A stretch of 12,692 nucleotides of DNA from Bacteroidales bacterium (GCA_029210905.1 JARGGF010000041.1:1-12692), one strand, 5' to 3'; shown: positions 5,497-12,692, counted from the stretch's first letter. A program made the numbers and translations. The notes: generated by a model from the letters alone, not told the origin.

Positions 5497-7989
5497 ATGG
5501 ATATCAATATTCTACAAGAAACCCGCTTATCTGATTTAAAAACAGGAGAGGAAGGCGTAATAATTAAAGTATTAGGCCACGGGGCTTTTCGTAAAAGAAT
5601 TACTGAAATGGGCTTTGTAAAAGGCAAAAAAGTTAAAGTGATTAAAAATGCGCCATTGCAGGATCCTGTAGAATACGAAATTATGGATTACAAGGTATCT
5701 TTGCGTAGAAGTGAGGCTAATTTACTGGAAACCATATCATTAGAAGCTGCTAAATCTTTAGAAGAAATTAAATTTGAGGGCACATTTGATGAGGATATAA
5801 TTAAAAAATCATTAAAGGAAAAAGGTACAAAGGTAAATATTGCCTTGGTGGGTAATCCAAATTGTGGAAAAACAACGCTCTTTAATTATGCTTCTGGCTC
5901 GCACGAGCGTGTAGGAAATTATGGAGGAGTTACTATTGATGCAAAAGAAGCTAAATATAAAAAAAATGGCTACACTTTTAATATCTCGGATTTACCCGGA
6001 ACCTACTCAATAACAGAATATTCGCCAGAGGAGCTTTACGTTAGGATGCATATTACCGAAAAAATGCCTGATGTGGTAGTGAATGTAATTGATGCTTCAA
6101 ACCTTGAGCGAAATTTATATTTAACTACCCAGCTTATAGATATGAATATTAAAGTAGTTATCGCTTTAAATATGTATGATGAGCTGGAGAAAAAAGGGGC
6201 ACGGTTTAATTATCAGGCACTTGCAAGAATGATTGGAGTACCAATAGTGCCTACCATAGCAGCAAAAGGAAAAGGAATAGATGCACTTTTTGATAAAATA
6301 ATAGAGGTGTATGAAGAGGAAGAACCTATTGTAAGACACATTCATATCAATTACGGAAAAATTATCGAAAAATCCATAAGTAACATACAGGAAAAAATAA
6401 AAGTCAATCAATCATTGACAGATAGATTTTCTTCAAGATACTTGTCAATTAAACTTTTAGAAGAAGATCAAACCACCTTGCTGCAACTATCGGTTTGTAA
6501 AAACCTGGATGAAATAAAAGAAGTTTGTAATAGAGAAATTAAAAGACTTGAAAAAGAATATGGAGAGAAGTCTGAAACAATAATTACTGATGCAAAATAT
6601 GGCTTTATTGCCGGAGCATTAAAAGAGACATATATCCCGAGTGTTGAAGTGCGAAGACGAAAAACAGAGGCCATCGATAATTTGATCACACACAAACTTT
6701 TTGGGTTTCCAATATTTATTTTTTTCATGTGGCTGATGTTTCAGGCTACATTTACAGTGGGCAGTGTGCCTATGAACTGGATTGAAGCAGGTGTTGGTTA
6801 TCTTTCAACTTTTGTTTCGGATAGTATGGCAGATGGCACACTAAAAGATTTGTTGGTAGATGGTATTATAGGTGGTGTTGGTGGAGTGATAATTTTTTTA
6901 CCTAATATCCTCATCCTGTTTTTTTTCATATCACTTATGGAAGATACAGGTTACATGGCCAGGGCTTCATTTATTATGGATAAATTAATGCATAAAATCG
7001 GGCTACATGGAAAATCCTTTATTCCATTGATTATGGGCTTTGGTTGTAATGTGCCTGCAATAATGGCAACCCGTACACTAGAAAACAGAAAAGATCGTAT
7101 CCTAACCATGATCATTACCCCATTTATGTCGTGCAGTGCCCGGTTACCAGTTTACATATTGTTAATTTCAGCCTTTTTCCCCGAAAATCAGGGAACTGTG
7201 CTGTTTTCAATTTATTTTATTGGCATTGCCCTGGCTATTCTGGCCGGATTTATAATGAAGAAAACTTTTTTTAGTAAAAATGATGTACCTTTTGTTATGG
7301 AGCTGCCTCCATATAGAATTCCAACAATAACTAACACCTCTGTACACATGTGGAACAAAGGAGTTCAGTACCTGAAGAAGATGGGAGGCGTAATCCTGGT
7401 GGCATCTATATTAATTTGGGCTTTAGGTTATTATCCGAGAAATGTAGATTTTTCTACCGATTATGATGCCCAGATAGAGCAACTAAAAACAAATTCGGAG
7501 TTGAATGCCGCAACTAAAGTAAATAAGATAAAACATATAGAGCTGACAAAAGAAAGCGAACGACAGGAAAAATCCTACATTGGTAGAATGGGCCATTTTA
7601 TTGAACCTGTGATAAAACCTTTGGGTTTTGATTGGAAAATTGGGGTAAGTATTCTCACAGGTTTAGCTGCAAAAGAAATAGTTGTTAGCACGATGGGTGT
7701 TTTATATCAAGCCGATATTAATGCGGATGAAAGTTCCGAAAGCCTTGTTGAAAAACTTAAACAGCAGGAATATACGAGTGGAGTCCGTAAGGGACAAAAA
7801 GTTTTATCCCCGCTGGTAGCATATTCTTTAATGTTGTTTATACTGATTTATTTCCCCTGTGTTGCAGTGATTGCTGCAATCAAAAAAGAAGGAAATTGGA
7901 AGTGGGCTGTGTTTACTATGTTTTACACCACTTTTACAGCCTATATTGTTTCTTTATTAACTTATCAGATAGGAAGTTTATTTATTTAA
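5497..7989 (+). CDS. feoAB: FeoA-FeoB fusion, ferrous iron transporter
   Basis: Inner-membrane Fe(II) uptake protein of 830 residues that joins FeoA and FeoB in one chain. Residues 1-80 form the FeoA SH3-like domain (LSDLKTGEEGVIIKVLG, ITEMGFVKGKKVKVI). The FeoB G domain follows: G1 GNPNCGKT (119-126), switch I region with the GNYGGVT motif, G3 DLPGTYS (165-171), G4 NMYD (225-228) and G5-like AAKGKG. A helical spacer leads to the membrane part, with Gate motif GFGCNVPAIMATR (Cys517), PFMSCSARLPVY (Cys546) and second Gate GLAAKEIVVSTMGVLY; both gate Cys residues, implicated in iron passage in the family, are present. A charged loop of about 70 residues (near 650-715) splits the Gates. FeoA-FeoB fusions are known in Bacteroidota. 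ATG 5497 starts directly at the FeoA domain. The next gene begins 10 bases after the stop. Confidence 0.97.
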   Translation: MDINILQETRLSDLKTGEEGVIIKVLGHGAFRKRITEMGFVKGKKVKVIKNAPLQDPVEYEIMDYKVSLRRSEANLLETISLEAAKSLEEIKFEGTFDEDIIKKSLKEKGTKVNIALVGNPNCGKTTLFNYASGSHERVGNYGGVTIDAKEAKYKKNGYTFNISDLPGTYSITEYSPEELYVRMHITEKMPDVVVNVIDASNLERNLYLTTQLIDMNIKVVIALNMYDELEKKGARFNYQALARMIGVPIVPTIAAKGKGIDALFDKIIEVYEEEEPIVRHIHINYGKIIEKSISNIQEKIKVNQSLTDRFSSRYLSIKLLEEDQTTLLQLSVCKNLDEIKEVCNREIKRLEKEYGEKSETIITDAKYGFIAGALKETYIPSVEVRRRKTEAIDNLITHKLFGFPIFIFFMWLMFQATFTVGSVPMNWIEAGVGYLSTFVSDSMADGTLKDLLVDGIIGGVGGVIIFLPNILILFFFISLMEDTGYMARASFIMDKLMHKIGLHGKSFIPLIMGFGCNVPAIMATRTLENRKDRILTMIITPFMSCSARLPVYILLISAFFPENQGTVLFSIYFIGIALAILAGFIMKKTFFSKNDVPFVMELPPYRIPTITNTSVHMWNKGVQYLKKMGGVILVASILIWALGYYPRNVDFSTDYDAQIEQLKTNSELNAATKVNKIKHIELTKESERQEKSYIGRMGHFIEPVIKPLGFDWKIGVSILTGLAAKEIVVSTMGVLYQADINADESSESLVEKLKQQEYTSGVRKGQKVLSPLVAYSLMLFILIYFPCVAVIAAIKKEGNWKWAVFTMFYTTFTAYIVSLLTYQIGSLFI

Positions 7990-7999
7990 TTAAAAGCTT

Positions 8000-8194
8000 A
8001 TGAATCAAGATATTATAGCCCTTAGCATCGTTTTTTTGGCAGCTGTTTATGCCATTTATTCTATTATAAAAACCTTAAGGATAAAATCAAGCGGATCTTG
8101 TGGTGATAGCTGCAGTTGCAGTGCAAAAAGCGATATTAAAAAGATGCTTAAAAATAGTCAAAAAATGCCAAGTGGAAAATTACGGATAGGGTGA
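8000..8194 (+). CDS. Small FeoB-associated Cys-rich membrane protein
   Basis: A 64-residue protein with one N-terminal membrane helix (about residues 5-23), a short basic stretch (KTLRIKSS) that should face the cytoplasm, and a Cys cluster SCGDSCSCS (Cys34, 38, 40). This layout and place behind feoB fit the FeoB-associated Cys-rich membrane protein family (PF12669). It starts 10 bases after the feoAB stop and ends 14 bases before the terminator stem, so it is almost surely cotranscribed. The Cys residues could bind Fe(II) or help FeoB assemble, much as FeoC is thought to; the exact role is not known. Confidence 0.88.
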   Translation: MNQDIIALSIVFLAAVYAIYSIIKTLRIKSSGSCGDSCSCSAKSDIKKMLKNSQKMPSGKLRIG

Positions 8195-8208
8195 TGGAAG
8201 ATGTGGTT

Positions 8209-8250
8209 AAAAAAAATCCTTCGCATAAAAACAATGGAAGGATTTTTTTT
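8209..8250. terminator. Bidirectional intrinsic terminator
   Basis: AAAAAAAATCCTTC (8209-8222) and GAAGGATTTTTTTT (8237-8250) are perfect reverse complements (14 bp) around a 14-base loop. The arms give a T-run on either strand, so it ends the feoAB transcript from the left and the 86-residue protein gene from the right. The two stop codons lie 14 bases on either side. Confidence 0.93.
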
Positions 8251-8264
8251 AATGCCTTAAGTTA

Positions 8265-8525
8265 CTATTTGGTAGCAGCCCATTTTCTTATTTCAGTCCT
8301 GAACCATTCATCAGCCTCTGCAGTCCACTTGTAGTTATCACGAATATAAGCCATTGTATCTTTTTCGATTTCGGTATACGAATTTCCGTCCTTAACTTTC
8401 TCTAACAATTCTTTGGCATCCTTTAAAGAAATTCTACCGTCGCCTGCTCCGGCAATAGCTGCATCCGCAAATTCTATCAATTCACCATCATATTTTTTGC
8501 CGTCAATAGTAGTGTAGTATCCCAT
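8265..8525 (-). CDS. Small conserved-looking protein with a degenerate EF-hand-like loop
   Basis: An 86-residue soluble protein starting at ATG 8525 (MGYYTTIDGKKYDGELIEFAD). I cannot assign a function. AGAGDGRISLKD (about residues 29-40) resembles an EF-hand loop: the D-G-x-I core and an acidic residue at position 12 are there, but positions 1 and 3, normally Asp, are Ala. Calcium binding is therefore doubtful. The C-terminal part is rich in aromatic and charged residues (YIRDNYKWTAEADEWFRTEIRKW) and is probably helical. No signal peptide or membrane segment is seen. It has its own good promoter and ends at the shared terminator, so it is an independent gene, convergent with feoAB. Codon use looks like that of its neighbours. 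Confidence 0.8.
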   Translation of the reverse strand: MGYYTTIDGKKYDGELIEFADAAIAGAGDGRISLKDAKELLEKVKDGNSYTEIEKDTMAYIRDNYKWTAEADEWFRTEIRKWAATK

Positions 8526-8555
8526 AATTCAAAAATTATTTAGTTAGTAATTAAA

Positions 8556-8587
8556 CAAATTTAAAGATTTTATTATGCATTAACAAA
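8556..8587 (-). promoter_or_regulatory. Promoter of the 86-residue protein gene
   Basis: On the minus strand TTTG (8587-8584), a 20-base spacer and TAAATTTG (8563-8556) match the Bacteroidota consensus fully, with the same spacing as the aspartokinase promoter. Transcription would start near 8550, about 25 bases before the ATG. Confidence 0.65.
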
Positions 8588-8712
8588 AATAGAATTAGAA
8601 TTTAAAACATTCATTTTCTTTAGGCGAATGGCATTTTTCTTTGGATAAAAGCCCCATTTTATATGATAATAGCAGAATAATAGTCTGCCCTTATTCAGTG
8701 TTTAAAATAAGC

Positions 8713-9507
8713 TCAAACCTTTCCCTTATTTTCTAATTCGTCAAGTATTTCCTTTTGCAAATTTCCTAATTGGTTGGCTTTATCTTTGATTTTAGCCTCG
8801 AGCCTGGCATTTAAAGTTCTTAATTTAACACGTTCTATTTTAAGTAATTGGTTCGTAAAATAGTCGCGCCGTGCATAATATTCAAGATATCGGGCTATGA
8901 AAAACCCAATAAGGTTTATAGCAATTAAAAAAAAGCTGTTAACTACTGCCAAAAGAAAAGGCATTTGGATAATAAAAAATGCGGCGATAATATAGGCTGT
9001 ACTCGACAAAATACCAGCAGCTACTGCCCAGATAAATCGCAAACGAAGAAAACCATAGTTCATCACTAAAATTAATATTAACCCGGCAAAGTAATAATTT
9101 GCAAGATTTTCAGGAGCCAGCCATATCATACCAGTTACTCCAAGACATGATATTAAAACAACCATTGCGTTAACAAATTGAATTTTTCGCTTGTAAATTT
9201 TAGCAAAACTAAAAGCCAAAACTGACAATAACATTGGGATTACCAAAAGGTAGCGCAAGGTTAAAAATTTGTGCTCAAATTCAGGTATTAATGCTGCATC
9301 AATGATTCCATAAAGGGCATACAAAATAATTGCCGCAAATATTGCAAGCCTGACATGATCAAGAGACTTGTTATAAAAATCGACAAGAAAATGTGTTTCC
9401 AGCTCTTTATTTTCCTTAGTAAATGCAAGTGTGATGGAATTTAACGAAAAGGTACGGATAACCTGTTTCTCATCAGTAATCTCATGTTCTTCAGTAATCA
9501 GCGCCAT
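8713..9507 (-). CDS. Six-helix membrane protein with C-terminal coiled coil, sensor-like, no output domain
   Basis: A 264-residue inner-membrane protein. ATG 9507 is preferred; the longer frame would start at TTG 9543. After about 50 soluble residues come six predicted membrane helices (about 53-73, 86-103, 111-131, 137-154, 157-180, 184-206). Then ARYLEYYARRDYF leads into a charged, heptad-like helix (213-262) with many Leu and Lys/Glu residues. The order of multi-helix module, YYARR-type linker and coiled coil recalls the N-terminal halves of membrane adenylate cyclases and GGDEF proteins (inference from memory of the architecture), but here the chain stops before any catalytic domain. The DNA downstream to 8600 shows no continuation. 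It is divergent from the hybrid kinase and might signal through its coiled coil to a partner. No clear terminator was found after it. Confidence 0.82.
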   Translation of the reverse strand: MALITEEHEITDEKQVIRTFSLNSITLAFTKENKELETHFLVDFYNKSLDHVRLAIFAAIILYALYGIIDAALIPEFEHKFLTLRYLLVIPMLLSVLAFSFAKIYKRKIQFVNAMVVLISCLGVTGMIWLAPENLANYYFAGLILILVMNYGFLRLRFIWAVAAGILSSTAYIIAAFFIIQMPFLLAVVNSFFLIAINLIGFFIARYLEYYARRDYFTNQLLKIERVKLRTLNARLEAKIKDKANQLGNLQKEILDELENKGKV

Positions 9508-9540
9508 TTGTATCAAAGTAATTGTTTTACAAGATACAAA
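9507..9540. repeat. 8-bp inverted repeat over the start of the membrane-protein gene
   Basis: TTTGTATC (9507-9514) and GATACAAA (9533-9540) are perfect reverse complements separated by 18 bases (centre-to-centre 26). One arm includes the first base of the ATG at 9507. The arms lie on either side of the candidate -7 element, so they may form an operator for a dimeric regulator; as RNA the loop would be large. Confidence 0.5.
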
Positions 9541-9544
9541 CAAA
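9514..9544 (-). promoter_or_regulatory. Candidate promoter of the membrane-protein gene
   Basis: On the minus strand TTTG (9544-9541), 19 bases and TTACTTTG (9521-9514) fit the Bacteroidota consensus with one mismatch in the -7 element. The start would fall within a few bases of the ATG at 9507, so the transcript could be leaderless or nearly so. Confidence 0.4.
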
Positions 9545-9912
9545 ATTGATTTCCGAAAAAATTAGCTTTATCTACAATTCATTCTATCTTATTAATAGCC
9601 TCATTATCAAATACTTAACTTTTATATTTAATTTTTGCGTAGAAACCATAAAACAGTTATTTGAAGGTAAATTTCAGCCAATATTTAACAGCATTGTAAA
9701 GCCTGATGCAATTTAAACCTTTGCTAATTTTTAAGCCAATCCAGGGTAAACAAATATGCATACCTGTCTTCACCCATTCAAATAATGCAGCGTTTCAGTT
9801 ATTTCAAAACCAACGACTGAGGTGGATTATGAAAATGGCAAAAAAGGTAGATTCCATCTTTTTAAACTATCAAAAACCGTAAACCTATTTTCGTTTATTG
9901 AATATTTACAAG
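9545..9912. other. Intergenic stretch without a convincing gene
   Basis: Very AT-rich DNA between divergent genes. It contains only short frames: three tiny ATG frames run in a row at about 9756-9882 (9, 11 and 17 codons), and one stop-free stretch at 9784-9960 has no ATG. These could be the remains of a lost gene, but no family is recognised. Nothing else that can be supported was seen on either strand. Confidence 0.5.
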
Positions 9913-9920
9913 TATTTTTG
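9913..9920 (+). promoter_or_regulatory. Candidate -7 element of the hybrid kinase gene
   Basis: TATTTTTG fits TAnnTTTG. The -33 match is imperfect (TTTC at 9889-9892, 20 bases upstream). Transcription would start near 9926 and leave a leader of about 110 bases. Confidence 0.4.
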
Positions 9921-10035
9921 TTTATAAAGCAAAGAAAACACAAACAAAATAGAATTTCATAAAAATTACATTTTGGTCAAAGTGTTGTTGCCAGCAATAG
10001 AATTAAATCATCACAACGCTAGCTTAAAGAAAAAT

Positions 10036-12036
10036 ATGGACAGCCCTAAAGAAAAACTCCAACTAATAGAAAAAGAATTAGCATTACATCAGGAAAAATT
10101 AAGGATTTCACAGTCTTTAGTTAAAATTGGATTTTGGGAACTTAATCTAAAGAATAAAAGTATCCATCTGTCGGAAGAAGCAATTGCTATATTAAAAAAA
10201 AAGAACTTATCACCTTCACTAAGCCTTAAGGAATTCGCAGGGCTGTCTGTGGAAAATGATAGCGATTTTGTTTATCAACAGCTGCTTAAACTCACCGAAG
10301 GAACCAGCAATTTAAATGTTGAATTTGTTCTAAACAGAAAGATTGATAACAAAGACATTATAATTAATGCAATTGCTAATTGTTCAATTGAAAGCAACTA
10401 TATTCCAAATACTTTAATTGGAATAGTGCAGGATGTTACAGAACAAAAAAATACCGAACAGATACTAAAAAATGCTAAAAACAGGGCTGAAGAAGCGGAT
10501 ACATTAAAATCGGCTTTCCTGGCAAATATGTCCCATGAGATCCGTACCCCTTTAAATGCCATCCTTGGATTTTCGCATTTGTTGACTAATCCTGAGCTTG
10601 ATAATACACAAAGAAAGGAATATAGCGAATATATTACAAGCAGCGCAAATAATTTATTGAACCTGATTAGAGATATTATTGACGTATCTAAAATTGAAGC
10701 CGGAAAGATTAATGTAGAACAAAGCAAGTGCGAGGTAAATAAAATTCTGAAGGAATTGAAATTTACCTTTGAACGGGAAAAAATAAACCAAAATAAGACA
10801 GACATTGATATTCAATTACATACTGCGGTGAATGATGACAATTTCGCCATTCTTACAGATCCCTATCGTTTCCATCAGATTCTTGTAAATTTAATAGGAA
10901 ACGCGCTAAAATTTATTGAAAAAGGTTTTATTGAATTTGGATATGTATTCAGCAGCAAATCAGTATTACAATTTTACATTAAAGATACAGGAATAGGAAT
11001 ACCTAATGATAAAATTGATATCATTTTTAACCGTTTTGGACAGATTATTAACAACAAAATTAAAAACCCTGCCGGGACAGGACTTGGATTATCAATTACC
11101 AAACATTTAGTGGAACGCTTAGGTGGTAAAATATGGGTAGCGTCTGAACCTGAAGTTGGAACAACATTTTATTTTACTTTGCCTTTTGAGCAAATTGAAA
11201 ATAAAGATTCTGAACAAATAACACTGAGTAATGAATTTGAACAACTCGAAATAGGAGATTTGAAAATTTTAGCTGTGGAAGATGATCCTATTAACATGAT
11301 TTTACTTGAAGACACCCTGAAAATGTACATTGCAAAATTGCACATTACCAAGGCTTATAATGGACTTGAAGCCATAAAATTAATAAGGGAGATGAATTTC
11401 GATTTGGTAATCATGGACATTAGAATGCCACATCTTGATGGTTATGAGACAACAAAAAAAATAAGGACAGAGTTGCCTTATCCTAAAAATATAACGCCTA
11501 TTTTGGGACTTTCAGCGCATGCCTTAAGTTCTGAAATTGAAAAAGGCAAAAAACTTGGAATGAATGATTTTCTTTCTAAACCAATTCAACATGAAGAATT
11601 ATTGATGAAAATAAAACAACTTAGTGCATTTGCTGAATCTAATGTTAATAGCGAACAAGCATCTGATATACAAATGTATAATTACTTTAACAGCATTAAT
11701 CTCAGCTTTTTTTACAAGCTCTTTAAAAACGATACAGGTAAAATAAAAAACACACTAAAGGAATATGTGAAACAGGTTCCACGTCAACTTGAATCATTAA
11801 AAAGGAACCTGGAGAATGAAGAACCAGAAAAACTTAAAACGACTTCGCATTCGCTTAAGTCTACTTTTAAGTATATAGGCAGGCAGGATCTTTCGGAAAT
11901 TTCAAGAGAGCTTGAAATGTTGGCAGGTAATAAAGAAAAAAAAGAGAAAATAATGTTAAATATTGAAAATTTAAATGCAGCCTGGCAAGAAATATATGCT
12001 GAGATTAGGGATAATATTTTACTAGAGCTAAAGTAA
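10036..12036 (+). CDS. Soluble hybrid histidine kinase: PAS, HisKA, HATPase, REC, Hpt
   Basis: A 666-residue phosphorelay kinase. ATG 10036 is preferred to the upstream TTG 9973; it opens with a charged helix (1-27). A PAS domain follows (about 25-135; IGFWELNLKNKSIH at its start, GIVQDVTEQKN at its end), then a short coiled linker. HisKA carries the H-box FLANMSHEIRTPLN with phospho-acceptor His167. HATPase_c has N-box Asn285/Asn289 (NLIGNALKF), G1 DTGIGIP (from Asp317) and G2 GTGLGLS (from Gly347). The receiver has acidic residues at 415-417, phospho-acceptor Asp461 (IMDIRMP) and a KPI lysine. The C-terminal Hpt domain has His605 in SHSLKSTFKYIG. All catalytic residues look intact. No membrane segment or signal peptide is present, so it acts in the cytoplasm. 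A receiver gene follows 324 bases later. Confidence 0.95.
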   Translation: MDSPKEKLQLIEKELALHQEKLRISQSLVKIGFWELNLKNKSIHLSEEAIAILKKKNLSPSLSLKEFAGLSVENDSDFVYQQLLKLTEGTSNLNVEFVLNRKIDNKDIIINAIANCSIESNYIPNTLIGIVQDVTEQKNTEQILKNAKNRAEEADTLKSAFLANMSHEIRTPLNAILGFSHLLTNPELDNTQRKEYSEYITSSANNLLNLIRDIIDVSKIEAGKINVEQSKCEVNKILKELKFTFEREKINQNKTDIDIQLHTAVNDDNFAILTDPYRFHQILVNLIGNALKFIEKGFIEFGYVFSSKSVLQFYIKDTGIGIPNDKIDIIFNRFGQIINNKIKNPAGTGLGLSITKHLVERLGGKIWVASEPEVGTTFYFTLPFEQIENKDSEQITLSNEFEQLEIGDLKILAVEDDPINMILLEDTLKMYIAKLHITKAYNGLEAIKLIREMNFDLVIMDIRMPHLDGYETTKKIRTELPYPKNITPILGLSAHALSSEIEKGKKLGMNDFLSKPIQHEELLMKIKQLSAFAESNVNSEQASDIQMYNYFNSINLSFFYKLFKNDTGKIKNTLKEYVKQVPRQLESLKRNLENEEPEKLKTTSHSLKSTFKYIGRQDLSEISRELEMLAGNKEKKEKIMLNIENLNAAWQEIYAEIRDNILLELK

Positions 12037-12166
12037 ACAATTTATGCAGTATGAAACCCATTTTAAATTAAAAAAAGTAGTGTTGTGTTCAAGGAGAACT
12101 GATGGGTTAACGCATCAGATACAGGTCGCCTTATCATTATTATTAGAAAATTTCCATCCATAAATT

Positions 12167-12190
12167 AAAGCTTGATAAAATTCCAGCTTT
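12167..12190 (+). terminator. Weak terminator candidate after the hybrid kinase gene
   Basis: AAAGCT (12167-12172) pairs with AGCTTT (12185-12190) around a 12-base loop, followed by TATTTTC. The stem is short and the T-run broken, so the call is tentative; it lies 130 bases beyond the stop codon. Confidence 0.25.
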
Positions 12191-12328
12191 TATTTTCTAA
12201 TTTTAGATTTTAATTTTTAGGCTCTCAATTGAATAAAAAAGAAGACCTGCATATTGCGACAAGAATCAACAATATAAACTTGAATTTAAATTTGGTGATG
12301 AAAAATATTAATTCAATCACTTTTAGAT

Positions 12329-12336
12329 TATATTTG
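12329..12336 (+). promoter_or_regulatory. Candidate -7 element of the receiver gene
   Basis: TATATTTG is an exact TAnnTTTG match. It would start transcription about 18 bases before the ATG at 12361. No good TTTG is found at the expected -33 distance. It suggests the receiver can be expressed apart from the kinase. Confidence 0.4.
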
Positions 12337-12360
12337 TTAATTAAAATAAAGCCATAATTA

Positions 12361-12692
12361 ATGAACTACAATTGGAAAAACAAAACAATTCTTGTGGCCG
12401 AAGATTCTGAAATGAATTTTATTTTATTAAAAAAAAGTCTTGAGTCCTCCGGTGCTGAAATAATATGGGCAAAAGATGGTGAAGAATTAATGAAATCAGT
12501 TGAAAGTCAGAAAGATATAAGCATAATATTAATGGACATCAGCATGCCTAAAATGGATGGTTTCACAGCCACTAAAGCCTTAAGGAAGGCAGGTTTTTCA
12601 ACTCCAATAATTGCTCAATCAGCTTTTTTGTTGGATATTGAAAAAGATAAAATCATTGAAGCAGGTTGTAATGATTTTATTGCTAAACCTAT
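12361..12692 (+). CDS. CheY-like response regulator receiver, 3' end outside the window
   Basis: The 110 visible residues are nearly a whole receiver domain. It starts at ATG 12361 (MNYNWKNKTILVAEDSEMNF). Conserved features: acidic pocket Glu14/Asp15, phospho-acceptor Asp59 in ILMDISMPKMDG, a Ser in the switch position (IIAQSAF, where Thr/Ser is usual) and the lysine of AKPI at the window edge. Whether an output domain follows cannot be seen. A single-domain protein of about 120-130 residues would end just outside. Its place after a kinase with REC and Hpt makes it a natural last receiver of a His-Asp-His-Asp relay (inference). Confidence 0.92.
   Translation, partial: MNYNWKNKTILVAEDSEMNFILLKKSLESSGAEIIWAKDGEELMKSVESQKDISIILMDISMPKMDGFTATKALRKAGFSTPIIAQSAFLLDIEKDKIIEAGCNDFIAKP

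Larger units (their letters stand above)
12037..12360. other. Intergenic stretch between kinase and receiver genes
   Basis: No reading frame of note. It holds a perfect inverted repeat, CTGATG-GGTTAACG-CATCAG (12099-12118), without a following T-run, so it is more likely a protein site or structure than a terminator. A weak terminator candidate and a promoter -7 element are listed separately. Confidence 0.5.

Noticed and set aside
8600..8712. Terminator after the membrane-protein gene
   Set aside because: GCAGA/TCTGC and CATTC/GAATG can pair on the minus strand, but the stems are only 5 bp and lack a proper T-run.
9522..9716. 64-codon plus-strand frame beginning at TTG
   Set aside because: It starts at TTG inside the promoter and repeat region of the opposite gene. 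Its product is dominated by Ile, Phe, Leu, Asn and Lys, as expected from AT-rich noncoding DNA, and has no recognisable motif.
10398..10805. 135-codon minus-strand frame inside the hybrid kinase gene
   Set aside because: The longest of the antisense frames, but it covers the conserved PAS end and H-box of the kinase and shows only a Ser/Phe/Ile-rich mirror composition.
1..12692. CRISPR array, transposase, integrase, tRNA or rRNA gene
   Set aside because: No regularly spaced repeats, terminal inverted repeats with transposase motifs, or conserved tRNA/rRNA stretches were found on either strand.

Overview
The window looks like chromosomal DNA of a member of the Bacteroidota. It is strongly AT-rich. 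Promoter-like sites fit the Bacteroidota sigma factor consensus (TTTG, about 19-20 bases, TAnnTTTG) rather than -35/-10 boxes. The S9D glutamyl-peptidase-like protein has a 'WAQ' signal-peptide end, and FeoA is fused to FeoB with a small Cys-rich FeoB partner behind it. No tRNA, rRNA, insertion sequence, phage gene or CRISPR array was seen. This is mostly ordinary housekeeping and accessory chromosome, with good regulatory detail.

Layout. (1) 1-1323, minus strand: the N-terminal 321 codons of an aspartokinase, preceded by a roughly 320-base leader that carries a clear SAM-I (S-box) riboswitch and a good promoter. (2) 1474-3968, minus strand: a secreted S9D serine peptidase ending in a strong intrinsic terminator. 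(3) 3969-4263: a divergent promoter region in which the two -7 elements overlap, followed by palindromes in the porin leader. (4) 4264-8194, plus strand: an OprB-type porin, a FeoA-FeoB fusion and a small FeoB-associated membrane protein, closed by a bidirectional terminator. (5) 8265-8525, minus strand: an 86-residue protein with a degenerate EF-hand-like loop. (6) 8713-9507, minus strand: a six-helix membrane protein with a C-terminal coiled coil and no output domain. (7) 10036-12036, plus strand: a soluble hybrid histidine kinase (PAS, HisKA, HATPase, REC, Hpt). (8) 12361 to the window end: a CheY-like receiver protein, cut by the edge.

How the genes may work together. The riboswitch ties aspartate-family flux to the S-adenosylmethionine level, which suggests this aspartokinase serves methionine synthesis. 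The porin, FeoAB and small-protein set could form a ferrous-iron route across both membranes; this is inferred from gene order only. The kinase has no membrane segment. The divergent membrane protein has a sensor-like membrane module without an output domain, and a receiver lies just downstream of the kinase. Together they could form a split phosphorelay (membrane sensor, then His-Asp-His in the kinase, then Asp in the receiver), which is the most speculative and most interesting idea here.

Track-style long reading frames for three genes begin at TTG. ATG starts at 4264, 9507 and 10036 are preferred here.
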